From: Chrysoperla carnea
Taxonomy: Eukaryota > Arthropoda > Insecta > Neuroptera > Chrysopidae
Assembly: GCF_905475395.1 (NCBI RefSeq)
Contig: NC_058339.1
Coordinates: 75,730,520-75,794,519 of the forward strand
Length of the DNA: 64,000 bases
Direction of reading: 5' to 3'
Position numbers and translations under genes: made by a program. Under the pieces are notes generated by a model. The model was not told the origin of the DNA, ran no database searches, and saw only the letters and a list, made by a program, of their open reading frames with translations. Position 1 is the first letter of the stretch, and each line of letters opens with the position of its first letter. This document shows, piece after piece, positions 21,204 through 34,700 of the stretch.

Positions 21204-24200
21204 TTTGGTATAAATACGTTGATCGCCGATAGCTCGAAAACTGTTCATTAAAAAGTTTTGTGGCCATGAGAGTTTTTGATCAGAACAATCTGAAGAACAT
21301 TTTACAGAAAGCCATCTTTCTTCTGATATTGCGGGAACGAAATTTTAACAGTGATCATTTTATTTATCAATGTCTCATTATATGAATTTTTAAAACATTG
21401 GTGTTATTTTGAAGATCGATAACGAACCTCCTTAATAAAAGAACGCAAGCTAGCCCTTCTTCACAATAAATGTTAACTGACTCATGCTCATGCTGCATTG
21501 AGTTGCCATCTTCCCTTGAATCTAATCTTGATACTTTGCTTACTTACTTACCCGCTTCGCCCCGGATTTAACGTTGCACCGGTTTCCCCTACAAGATTGT
21601 CAACTAGAATTTTTTTTAAATTTCCTAGTTTAACATTTACGTAATTTGTAAATTGTAACATAAATATTATTATCACGTTGTTATAATAAACTTGGAGTTT
21701 TTTTTGAATGGACTTTGAAACAATGTCTACTCTGTTATTCAAAAAGAAAATAATTAACAAAACGTTAATATTTACCTGTTTTTTTTTCTTACCTGTGACT
21801 GTGATACGCATCACGTCTTCATTGTTTTAGAAAATAACATGTTTGTTTTTCATCATTTATCACATATACTTAGTTTTTGTTTTGCTAATCTAGAATTTTT
21901 TTTTTTTGTAAAAAAAGTTTCATGTTTTATGGCATGTGATACAGTAAAACCTGAGTTTATTAGTTTGTGATTCCATCTGCAGTACAGTAAATAAAGATAT
22001 TTTATTTAAAAACAAGTGAAAATAAACAATTGATTGAGTTAATTATTGAAATGCCATGTATAGACAGTGTTGATGACGCAATCGTTGGAATTTGACGTCA
22101 CGCAAGAAAAGATAGATATCCACTCTTAAATAGCCACACATACATAACTGATATTCCCATATTTATACATACTATAAAATTTGCACCTAATTAGCGCCCT
22201 CGTGAATAAACAATGATGTTTGCAAAAAAATGTTTCAAACAAAAGTTGTTTATTTTTCTATAAAGAACATTTTTTACATTTAAACTTTTGTTCTATCTTT
22301 AACGATTTACAAGATGAGTCCTACGGACCCAAGACCCAATTGAGCTTTTTAAGCGTTACAAACTTGGGACTAAACTTAATATACTATGATATATGTCATA
22401 TATACATGGTATAAAAATACTTAATGAAATCTTTAGGTGTTTGGGGATATGTCCGGAGTCTAAAACCGAGTTTTCGAATTCGTGGTGGTGGTGAGTTGGT
22501 TTTTATTAGATATCTTTGTTGCTATTGCATGTACATGCAATAGCATGCAAAGTTCTCAGTAAAGTTCTTTATATCAATTTTTTGGAATTTTGATTATCTA
22601 TCGAATGGTAAAAATCAAGGTAAATCGCAAGCCAATAAGGTTAATGATAATGGCCGGTCAAAGGTCAAATGTGAGAGGTAGTTTTCGTTTATGGATAAAT
22701 AGTGAATAACTGACATGTTTTTTCATCATAAATTTATTCTAGTTTTATATAAATAATCCATAATTGATAGTGTCCAATATGACAGTGTCAAAATCAAATT
22801 ATTCTATAAAGTTATTTGTACGGAATTGCCCGAGACTTGCGTCTAATTCCGTACTTTGTTCGTCTTATTTCGTACATAATTTTAAGACCCTAAAAAGCCT
22901 GAAAAGACCCTAAAAATTAACTGTGGGTATTCTTTTATTTATTCACAAAATACACAGATATAATCGTCCGAATTAGCCGCTGTACGGTATTAGCCTCCGC
23001 TCCCCTATTCCGTTAGTACCAAAGAAATCGTTAGATTTGTAATTTATATTTATTAAAATCAAAGTTCTAGATTGTAAATTTTACTAGAATTTATTGTATG
23101 ATTTGTAGAGAATGATCTATTTCTAGAAATAATTGAGAACTTCCTCCTTTTTTAAAGTCGATCAATCCAACAATATAATAATATTTTTATTGCTAATTAG
23201 ATAATCATTTTATTATAATCCTATTTCAAATGAAATATTGTGCAACATTTAAAGATTTGTCTAAATTATCAGTTCGCGTCGTCATTAATAAAAAAACGCA
23301 ATGATTCATTTCATTGGTAAAATTATTACCTCTTGCTATTTTTTTTTAAAATCCAGACAAATTGATTTATCTATTTCAAGGTCATTTTGAATTACATGTG
23401 CAAAATAGGAAACTTCTAGTCGTATTATAATTATCTAATATTAAAATATTATCAGCTAAGTTTATCATGCGTATTTAAATATGAACATCACTCCTTGATG
23501 TTACTATGCACAGTGGAGTATTTAACCTAAATTTCCGGACAAAGTACAATGAAAGTATTTTTATGCTCAAATTTGATTCAAAAGTATCTTTAAGTTTCTA
23601 CGTAAGGTGTTTTCAGAATTATCAGTAAGAAAAGAAAAGGCAAAAGTTCGCGCATGATTTTTTTTTCATAAACGTATACTTAAACTCTGCCCTGTTACAA
23701 AAAATTTTTCCGAGCAAAAAAGGGCCACATAAACAAAAAGCTTTGAGTTAGATAAATTTAATTAAAACAAGTGAAAACAAACAATTGACTGAGTTAATTG
23801 TTGAAATACCAAGCATAGACAGTGTTGATTACTCTATCACATTACACATACATACATGTCACACATACATAATTGATATTCTCATATATTACATACTGTA
23901 CAATTTACGCATAATTTGCGCCCTCACGCGTAAAAAGTGATGTTTACGAAAAAATGTTTTGAACAAAAGTTGGTTATTTTTTTTATAAGGAACATTTTTT
24001 ACATTTAAACTTTTATTATATCTCTAACGGTTTACATGATGGGTTCTACGGATCCAAGACCCAATTGACCTATGTTGCTCATTTACGAACTCGACCTCAT
24101 TTTTTACGTCCTGAGTACGCTGTAAAAATTTCAGCTTGATATCTTTTTATTTGGTTTAATTGTTTAGCTTTTGATATTTCGAAAGCCAAGGCAGATATCG

Positions 24201-24560
24201 AATAATTGTATTCTTAGCATTTAGGATACATTTTTACCCAGCGAAATTGACTTTACGGAGATCGAACTAGCAGGGAACAATTGAACAATTACTTTGTATT
24301 TTTTAAGACGCAAAATTTTTTTAAAACTTTGCGATACCAATTAAGGGTTAAACAATATACAAGGGTTAAACAGTATAATTATATTACAATTATGTCTTAG
24401 TAGTAAACACCTTACTATTCAATTATTTATACAAACTGTTCTTAGTACATATGATTTTCCATACAAACGTGCTTCATAGCATTATTTAAATTTTCCTAGA
24501 AAGAGTCCAACAGTTCATGTTTTTATATTAATGGAGAAACCATAAACTTTGAATCAATGG
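21204..24560. repeat. Repeat-rich intergenic region
   Basis: Two copies of an interspersed family lie here, about 22010-22420 and 23760-24110. They share TTGAACAAAAGTTG-like cores and a phrase on the pattern GACCCAAGACCCAATTGA. Further copies lie at about 33480-34110 (minus) and 43090-43330. Near 24150-24240 there is a fragment of the TTAA MITE interior (GCCAAGGCAGATATCGAA). A 26-bp perfect palindrome lies at 22520-22545. No coding sequence was seen. Confidence 0.55.
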
Positions 24561-25480
24561 GAGGAACTAATATAAAGTTAAGTATGGCATAATAAATTTA
24601 GGTCATACTTTTAAAATTTGTGGTAAAAATTAACCTAGCTATAATAGGTTTCAAGAGTATAAGGTCATGGTTCCGCTATTTAGCTATATTCACGCGGTAT
24701 AAATGGTGAATGTTTGCGAAAAACTAATATCTCAAATGATAAGTTTGACCCAAAATCAGTGGGTTTCAAAAAAAATTTCAATAAGAACGGATCAAATTTG
24801 CTTGAGTTATGAAAAAAATCGATTTTTGGAACTTAATGACGTCATCAAAATCATAAATATTTAATATCGCACTATCACATCCATATTTTATCCAATTTTG
24901 ATCGATAATGTATGGAACTCTACTAAATTTGGCTCATAATTTTCAAATTTGTGGTCAAAATTAACCTATTTATAATAGGTTTCAAGAATGTGGGATCCTG
25001 GTTCCGGTATTTAGCAAAGTGGTGAATGCTAGGGAAATACGAATAGAAAGTTTGATCCAAAATTAATGGGTTTCAAAAAAAATATCAATAAAATCGGAAC
25101 AAATTTTCTTGTGTTATGAAAAAAATCGATTTTTGGAACTTAATGACGTCATCAAAATCATACAAATTTAATATCGCACTATCACATCCAAATTTTATCC
25201 AATTTTGGTCGAAAAAGTATGAAATTCTACTAAATTTGGGCCATAATTTTCAAATTTGTGGTCAAATTTAATATATCAATTGTAGATTTCAAGATAGTGG
25301 AAACCTGGTCCCGATATTTTACAATGGTGAATGATAGCGAAAAAGTAACATCATAGATGAAAAGCGTAGGCCAAAATTAGTGGGTTTCAAGAAAAATTCC
25401 ATTCAAATCGGATAAAATTTGGGTGTATTATGACAAAAATTGATTTTTTGAACTTAATGACGTCATTGTCTTTTGAATGA
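24560..25480. repeat. Three tandem satellite-like units, each with a TGACGTCA palindrome
   Basis: Three diverged head-to-tail units of about 307-330 bp share phrases such as AATGGGTTTCAA, AAAAAATCGATTTTTGGAAC and TTAATATCGCACTATCACAT. Each ends in TTAATGACGTCAT, with TGACGTCA at 24837, 25144 and 25458. TGACGTCA is the CREB/ATF consensus; whether that matters here is unknown. Confidence 0.75.
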
Positions 25481-28254
25481 ATCTAAATTTTCTAGTTTGG
25501 AGTTAAATAATGCATAAATTTTGAATTTTAGTTCTTGAATTTTTAGCCATCTCCTTTCGAGCTATGAATACATGGAAGCCTTCGACTGCATTTAAGGATT
25601 TACTATTTGAGATTTATAAAGTAATAAGGTTTTCTTTATTATTTTTAATATACGTAGCAATTCTTTATTATCTCAAACACAAACGTCATTTTCTTTTCAT
25701 TTTCACGTCAGCCGTACGTTTGTGGATGTGAATGAACTAAGTTTTAAATTACATAAAATGACATAACCTTTTTAAAACTACGTCACACCGTTAACTAACA
25801 TAAAGAGAGATACTATTATACATTTTTATATTATAATCCATCTTTATTTCTAATATAAAGTAACAGATTCTACCTTGGTATGACGTCACAATTTTTATAG
25901 TCTAATAAAATTTACATCAGACTATTAATATTTGTATGTTTAATAAACCTTTCTGTTTTTCATCAGACAAGATATTCAGTCTTGAACTTATATTAATATT
26001 TGTCTGGTAATTTTTAAATCAAATATATAATTAATTAATTGCTAATTAATCTGAAATCCGAACATAATAATCAGTTTTAATAAATAGTAATAAAATGACG
26101 TAATTAAAATATAAAAAAATTATTCCAATGTTTATTTAAAATCTATTTTAAATTTAAAAAAAAAATGTTCTCGATAAATTACAATTATCGATTATATGAG
26201 AAAATGATTTTTATTATTTATTAACTTATTTTTGTAGTCAATAAATGAAATATTATTCTAAAAATAAATGTAAAAATCATTTTGTTTTCAACGTCTTAAA
26301 AAACAATACAAAAAAATAGAACTTACATCAAAAAATACTCGATAAAGTAAATATTATCCCTATAAAATACAAATGTGAAAGTAACTTTATTTGTTACGCT
26401 TTCACTCAAAAACTATTCAATGGATTTTAATGAAACTTTACAATAATTTAGCTAATACAACAGAATGGTTTTTAATGAAACTGTACAGTAATATAGCTCA
26501 TACATCAGAATAACACATGAGCTATAATTTATAAAGATATATTTAAAAAAAAAATAAAATTTAAGTATTATTCTGTGAACGAGATACAATTTATTTGTTT
26601 AACAGGTCAGTAAAAACAATTGAAAACCTCCTAATTTTCTTTAAGTTGGTTAGAAATCATTTTGTTTTCAACGAAATTTAATTGAGATTAAAATTATTTT
26701 AGTAAAAAAGAAAAATATATAATTGATAACCTCCTACATTACAGAGACGACTTATAAAACCACGTAAAATTATTTTAATTGGGGTATTGGAGTGAGTAAC
26801 CGATTACTCTGGTAGAACATTCACGTGGTAATATCACGTTTAACCTTGAACGAGGAAAAACTTGCTTTATACAGTTGACATTTTAATGATCTATTTGTGC
26901 AAATATTTGAACCATTGTTTTTTCAACCAATTATTATCTCCTTTTCTTTTATATTCATTTGAACCGAAAAAGATAGAGACATTCACAATCAAACTTTTTT
27001 CTTCTTCTCCTGTAAACATATTTGCTGAATGCTCTTTGACTTCTATGTAGATACTACAATCGCCGCCAGTCTTTTCCAGTTTTCAATTCAAGCTATTTAC
27101 ATTTTGCTAGGATAAATTAGTCTGCTACCATATTTGCGAAATATGTTTACTTCAGAATTATTAACTTCAAACTTAAATTCTTTGCGAAATTATGAATAAT
27201 CTTGCTATTTTCTACCAAAAAATTGAAAATTATGTACATTTGGAGAAATTGGCATTTATAGAAATTCGCACTGAAAGGTTTGGTAGTGTTAGAATGAGTT
27301 AAGGAAATTTACTATACGGCGATTTAAAACATTAATTGCACACGGTAAGAAGTGTATGGTGTTTATTACAATGTTGATATGGTAAAGGGGCAGGTACTCA
27401 AAAAGTATCTGATAATTAACAGTCAGTAATTGCGTAAAACCCACACTGACATCAGCTCATGCGTCCTAAACGTTGCTATGTACCGTGTACTTTCTTGTTT
27501 CTCCATCGAGCAATCGCAACTTGGCGATCTTATTCCAAAATTGATTTCGATGGAAAAGAATTACATTTAATTCAAAGAATGGTTCCCGTAACTAAGGATG
27601 ATTCACAATGGATGGTGAACCATTCGGCCCAAAGTACACCACCCTGATTAATCTCTCTTTTTCCGATATTTCATGTACTCTCAATCAGATGCCTTAGCGT
27701 TGACATACTTTTTTCAGACTATTATTCTCTCAAATTATCTGTTATGGTTTACGATTTAAAAAAATTCTTCCGAGCTCACTGTTGACTGTAAGAAAAATAT
27801 TTTTTTACTGTTCACCTTTCCGATAAATGTTCCCAGTCTAAAACTGGAAAGTTGGCAACTATAGCGAGACAAGGACCAGGCAAATGACATTTTCCCCAAG
27901 AAATTATCGTAGCATCAGAAGATTTGTATGAATATTCGGAAGTAATTGGGTAGGTAAGTGGAAGATCCATTTAGTCAGCATCGGTTGCAGTTTCTTCGTC
28001 GGCCCTCTTCAAAACATTTTCTTCTTAAATGTACAAAATTAAAAGGTAGAATTTTAAAATAATAAAAAATTGAGAATGCTGGTTTTTCCTCTACAGATTC
28101 AGATACAGTAAAACATAATTATACATTATGATAATGAAAATAATATTTTTCTTAAAATATATAATGGGAATCTCCAATCAACATTCACACACACACAGTC
28201 TTAAAATAATAAAGCCACCGGTTAATTTTACACTTGACACGAACAAAACAATCA
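25481..28254. other. Intergenic region with a Helitron-like 5' end
   Basis: At 26357-26575 there is a Helitron-like 5' end. It has a host A followed by TCCCTATAAAATAC, then GTTACGCTTTCACTCAAAAA. A short internal duplication of the AATGAAACTxTACA segment follows. The rest is AT-rich with no recognisable gene. An open frame at 27459-27647 has no known domain. Confidence 0.5.
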
Positions 28255-28330
28255 ACTGTTCGCGGGGTCACGGGGGGAAGTGGATCGCGGAGACGGTTAG
28301 AATTGCCGCGCCGCGCCGGACGGTTAGATT
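28255..28330. promoter_or_regulatory. Isolated GC/CpG-rich island upstream of the PPAY membrane gene
   Basis: About 75 bp with many CpG (GCGGGGTCACGGGG, TTGCCGCGCCGCGCCGGACG) stand out in very AT-rich DNA. The motif CGGTTAGA(A/T)T occurs twice. The island lies about 390-465 bp before the start codon at 28721, so it may be part of a promoter or first exon. This is inferred from position only. Confidence 0.4.
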
Positions 28331-28720
28331 GGATGATGGAATACTATATCAACACGATGCAATACAAATAAAATCGTCATTATTAAATTCAAAAGTATAC
28401 AAATACATAATATTTTATTTATTCTGTTCGTGTTGAAGAGTGGGGAGTTGAATAAAAATAAGTTTTAAATATATATCTCTGAGTTTTATAATCAACATTT
28501 TAAAATTATAATCATAACAGCATACAAGATAATAACCGCTAATCAACTGAATTAAACTATTAAAGTACTTTGTTACGTGTTTTTTTTTTATTTCATGAGT
28601 TTGAAAAACAAAATAACTGTTTTTAATTATTTTTTGTTGATTAAAAAGTGTGTTAATTACGAAACACTTACAGTGTTTTTATATGAAAATTTTGTGGAAA
28701 CAATCCGTCCAATAATTAAA

Positions 28721-31700
28721 ATGAATTCCAAAAATAATTTATTGACTATAATAATTAATTTATTAATTATTTGTGAATTATTTAGTGTTGTTATTTGTGA
28801 TCGAGATAAAAATTTGGGTATGTTTTAAACGATTATTATTATTTGATTTTGAACATTTCTTCTTCAACTGAATCAATTTTATAACCTTCTTCTCTTCATA
28901 CGATTCTTCGTTGTTTTTTATTGGTGAACATAAACGAAATTCGTTTGGTACGTAAACTTTTTCGTTTGAAATCGTTTATCAAAAAATTATTACCGATTTT
29001 TTTTAAATATATTTATATTTGTGTTAATAAAATGATCAAATATTTACACTTGCAGTTTGCACAATATTAAATTTAGACCGTTACATGTTGATGTTGACGC
29101 AATTGACTGTTAAAAACGGTATTATTACGACAATATTTAAAAGTATAATTAGTAGATATGTTAGTTATATTAAATTAGGAAATTAAAATTAATTAGATCA
29201 TTAAAAATAAATCATATACCTTTAGAGGTATTTAAACATTATACATATTTTAATTTTGAAATACATAATTACTTTAAAAATTGATTGTAAAATATTTGTA
29301 AGTAACTATATTTTGTGTTGGTTAGGTTATGTTTTATAGAAGACATTTTTTTTTAGTTAAATTTAGTGTAGATAAGGTTAGGTTTATTAAAGGCATTATT
29401 ATTTTTTAATTACTTTAAAAAGAAATCGTCCAAAGAATCAAAGAACTGTTAGATTGTATTTTTAATATTTAGAAATTTTAAATTTGCTTAAAAATCTTAA
29501 TAATAAAAGAGGTGTGTCACTTGTCGTTTCAAGGATAAGCTATAAAAGAAAAATTTTCCAAAATTTAAATAACAAATTCCTTGTTCACACTTATATCAAA
29601 AACGTTGTATTAACGAATTAGCCAGATGAGTGGACCTTTGGATTATATAGAGCACAAAATAGCTATTTGTTGCTTTTAATTTCCTAGACGTAATCTTTTT
29701 TAAAAGACTTAGAGAACTTAGTGAAAAGGCTTTTCAGCTACTAGATTCCCTAAATTTTTTAGTTTCCCCTATCCACTCCTCTTCTTAAGTACTTAATCGA
29801 CAATAGTCAGTGATGCTAATTTACTGGATACAAATAAATAATTAAAAGGCTAATGTCCTCTAAAATATTATATGGTTCCGGGTAGAATATGTAGATAGTT
29901 AAGGTAATTCGGACACGGTTTTTGTTAGGGATGGACGAATAAGTTGATAACAGCCCAGTTAGACTAGAAAAATAATACAAAATTTTTTTTAAATTTTAAT
30001 CGCTCATAAAATCATTCAAATTAAATTTAATACAACGATTAATATAACGATGGGCAGAGATTATTGGTAAAATATATTCTATAAATACAAGCATTTATAA
30101 CCAAATTTGTGTAATTCAAATCATCAAATTGGACCTAGTTTTTGGGGGTCTTTAATAGCCAATTTAGATCTTAAACGGTACCAGATAGAATATCACTTAA
30201 ATATTAGAAAGTTAATTAATAAAAAAAAAACTAACAAATTTTGTTTAAAACATTTTTTCGAAAAACGTTAGCTTTAGTAGGAAATGCGACTTAAAAATAT
30301 GTCATTATTTTATTGAATCGAAAGAAAACACGCTACCTACGGAAAAATCCTTTAGTCAAAACTTGTCAAGGACAATAGAGGACATTCGCCTGTGTCTATG
30401 ACTTTGACCTACAATTATCGATAAACTTTAAGCGTATTAGTACTCCCAAAAGCTAACGTTTTTCGAAAGAATGTTTTAAACAAAGATTTTTATTTTATTT
30501 TTATGAGGATCAACTTTATAATTTAAAGTGTTATTATAGATCTTTTACCGTTTAGGATTTAAAATTGGCTATTAAAGAAACCCGAAGAACTGGGTCCAAT
30601 CTCATGTCAGAATATGTTGTCCCCCTTCAAACTCTGCAATATTTGTTATTTTTTGATTGCTTATAACTACAACACGAAATATTTGGATGTATTATATATC
30701 ATGCCTTATATTTTTGTATAGTTTCGGTGATCGAACTTCTTTTAATATTTTTATTGTAAATATTTTATTTTTAAAACAATTATAAATTTTTGGCTTTCAT
30801 TTATAAATTACGTTCCAACTAGACGCGAATTATTTTCATAAACACATTACTTGTTTATGATACAAATTGCCAACAGCAATTTTATGGTTTTTCTAAACTG
30901 TAATTTATTATTTATTTTAAACGATTTCTTTATAAAATACACAACATTCTTTTTCCTTAAAAATCTATTACTTTGTCTTCATTCATAAAAATTCTATTAA
31001 TTTTAGTATTTGAAATTTTTATTTTTATATGTTTATTTTCATTTTCAAAATAGTTTTCCTTGTAAAAAAATACTGGAATAAATAAACCATTTGTCAACGA
31101 TTATGTTTATTAGTTGAATATATAATTACGTAATTCGAGAAAAAAATTGTTTATGATAATTTTTATAAAAATTAACAAGAAAACTTTGTCATTGAAATGA
31201 AAAAAAAAAACGTAATAGTCAAGAATATCCGATGGGTGTTGTCCCATGAGGTCATGATTTATCTATACCGGATAGTGAATAATATCATCGAACGTATAGG
31301 TGTCGGTCGGTAAATCTGTTTTTAACCCCCGAACCAAAAAAAAGGGTGCTATAACTTTGACTGTCTATGTGTCTGCTTTTGACATCGTAGCGCCTGAACC
31401 GATTTTGATATTTTTTGTTTCGTTTAAAAGGTAATACAATGGGGACTGTTCTTAGCTATGTTTCAAGTGCGTGTTTAGGATTCCGTACCCGGAACAACTA
31501 AAAAATAATCGAAATTGGTTCAGTTTAGAGAAGGCTTTAAAGAAAATTAATGAAGAGTTCTCGGTGGTTTTTTAAATGTTGTTAATTTTAATTTGTGCAA
31601 AGCATTTTGTATAAACTGAGGAAAATAGTGGCAGACGAAACTTTATAGTAAATCGGTTTTTTTTAAGTAAACCGGAAAAAATTGTGAATCTTAACCGGAT

Positions 31701-34700
31701 AAACGCAAGTGCGATTTTCTTGTTACAACATTAACTTTATCGGAGAGGGGTGGGGATCAAGTGGCAGACATCGCAAACTGGCACTATCACGGTAATTTGA
31801 AATCAAGCATGAAAGTCTCGAAAACTGCTGTAAAACAAAGTTAGTAAAAAATGAAAAAAATTTCGGCCGCTTGTCAAATATGCTTTCATAACGATTGCAC
31901 AAACCTTACACAATACAGGCCGACATTTCCCTTCGCCTCTACCACCCCAAAATGAGTAGCAGTGGTTCGTTTGCTAGTGGTAAAGGGGAGAAGTGAAATG
32001 TCTACCAGTTTTGTGTGAGGTTCGTACGTTATAGAAGCTATTTGTCAAGCGACATTTACTTATTTCTGTTTTTACTTACTTTGTTTTACTGCAGTTATCG
32101 GAACTTCTTCTACGCTGCTATAAAGAATCCGCTAAGAAGATTAACCTGCCACAATTTTTCCCGGTTTATAAAAAATGGATGCTTTGACTTACCGTTGTTT
32201 CCAGACTTCCGAGGTCCACTTTCTTCCCAGATTTCTACACGCCCTTCGATCTCGAAAATGGCCGTTCTGGAATATATATATCCTATGATAGAAAATGGTC
32301 CACATCGATTCAGGATTTTATTTACGTGCCATATGTTAGAGTAAAACTGAAAATGTTTCGTAAAGAAAAAATTTGAATCTTGAATAACAATAGGTAACGG
32401 TTGAAAAGGGGCCCTGTAAATTGCATTCCTAGGGGGCATTGCACAATTTTTAATGTCTGGACCTTATATTTTTTTATCAATGCATCGAAATGTTCTTCCT
32501 CCTTTTACAGTGATTAATTGTTTTACAATTCGTGATTTAGTGGAAGAAAAGTTTTAGCATGACGTATAGGTAATCGACAGTCCATTAAGTAAGGCTAGAA
32601 TTTCTTTCAAAAATCCCTGGGTTAACCGTTTTTATATGTCTGCATATATTCTTGACGCATTAAATTAAATAAAACAAGAAATTATAATTCACTTAATAAT
32701 AAATTAATTTATTTTTAGATATATTAATCATCAAAATAATGTGCTTTGGTATTAATTAGTAATATGATTCTGTGAAAATATATATTTGTGACGTAATATT
32801 TCCGTAGGTATAACCATGAGTGCTAAAGCTAGGCACATATTGTACCTTGTACGTCAGTTTTATGATACCCACTAATTACAATTTAATTTTGTTTTTATTG
32901 GAATCTCCGTTCTTTGTTGATCCAATTATTGCGGTGATTCAGTTGAATTCGTTTTATGTATATAATCTCTTTCATGGAAACCAACGTACATATGTGTAGC
33001 ATTAACCTTGTGTGATTGTGGCTGGGTCAAAAAACTTTGTTTAATTGTAAAATTGCACAATATTTTATAAAATTATATTATTATTAAAATATATCCCGTT
33101 CAGGACTCACAATACAATTATTTAGTTAGATTTATAAAATTATTATTAATTAACGAGACCGGTTTCGATTGCTTAGCAATCCTTTTCAGTACCATTACTT
33201 AAATCCTTAAAAATATATATAAAATAAAAATAAAATTACCAAAATAAGATAAAAATTAAAAAAAGTAGACCACGTACGGAATTGGTTACGCTTTTACCAA
33301 TTGAGCTACTAGGGTTGACGTCGATTTATTTGAGGGTGTACTTATTTTTATACTTTTATATAAGTAATAAATATCAAGATATACTAAGTTTAGTCTCAAG
33401 TTTGTAACTCCTAATAATATTGATGCCACGAACAAAATTTTAGTATAGGTGTTCATAAAATCACCTAATTTGCCCATTTCCGGCTGTCCGCATGTAAACA
33501 CGGTAACTTAAAAACGAAAAGAGATATCAATCTGAAATATATAAAGCGTGCTGAGGACGTAAAAAGTGAGGTCGAGTTCGTAAATGAAAAACATAGGTCA
33601 ATTGGATCTTGAGTCCGTAGGACCCATCTTGCAAACCACTGGAAATAGAACAAAAGTTTAAATGAAAATATATCCCTCATAAAAAATTATACAACTTTAG
33701 TTTGATACATTTTTTCGTAAACGTCACTGTTTATCCGTGAGGTCGCAAATTAGAACAAAATTTTGGTGTCCTTTTTCTCCAAAACTATAAAAGATAGAGA
33801 GTTGAAAATTTGCAAATATCTTATCGTGGTCTTGTGAAACATTCTCGAAATACAAAAATCAAAATTTTACAAAATACTTTCGAAAATTTTCGAAAACTCA
33901 ATAAATGGCGGTAGAAAGGCCAACATAATTGTGTTGGTTTTTTAATAATCTTTTCTAATTTATAAAAAAATAACGCAAGCACTGATCAACATTTTCTATA
34001 CAAGGTATACAAGATATTTCAAAAATTAACTCCGTCAATTGTTTGTTTTCACTTGTTAATTTTAACTTTCTTTTACGTAATTGAAAGTTTGACCAAAATA
34101 AGATTAATTTTCCGACTTGTAATTTTTTGCGTAAACTTCCTTTTCCTTTTTTTTTTTAAATTCTGGAATTTTTATTAATAATATTAATTTTTTAAATCTT
34201 TTTTTTTTTTTTTTTTTTGAACAAACCGAATTGGATGAAGATTAGCTTTTTTTGAAAGGTGCATGCCACTATTTAAGTACCTAACCTATTTAAGTAACTA
34301 CATATAAAAATTAAAATAAATCTAAGTAAACAACAAAATCAAAAATAATTTCATTAAAGTGACTTCATTTAATAAATTATACTTTTTAAAATTGATGTCT
34401 TTTTAACAATATGAATAATAATAATAATAATAACATAAAATAGAAGACAACTATAAACTTTAATATTATTGAAATATTTGAAACATTTATTAAGAATATC
34501 ATGATTTCAATAAATGATTTTATTTATATTTTAATTGAAATCATTTTTGTTCATGATTGAAGTCAATTAATGACATAATAAAAATTTATTTAAAACATAT
34601 ATTTAATAATTTATTTAACAATGTAGACAAAAATATATAGAAAAAGTTATTTAATATTAATTTAAAGGAAAGAAAAGAATTAGTTTATTAATTATAAATA

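Noticed and set aside
28577-28720. Upstream in-frame extension of the PPAY protein
   Set aside because: Starting at 28721 places a normal signal peptide at the N-terminus; the extension would bury it.
32015-32439. Overlapping 109-codon frames on both strands
   Set aside because: They lie near an imperfect inverted repeat and show no domain; mirrored open frames are expected there.
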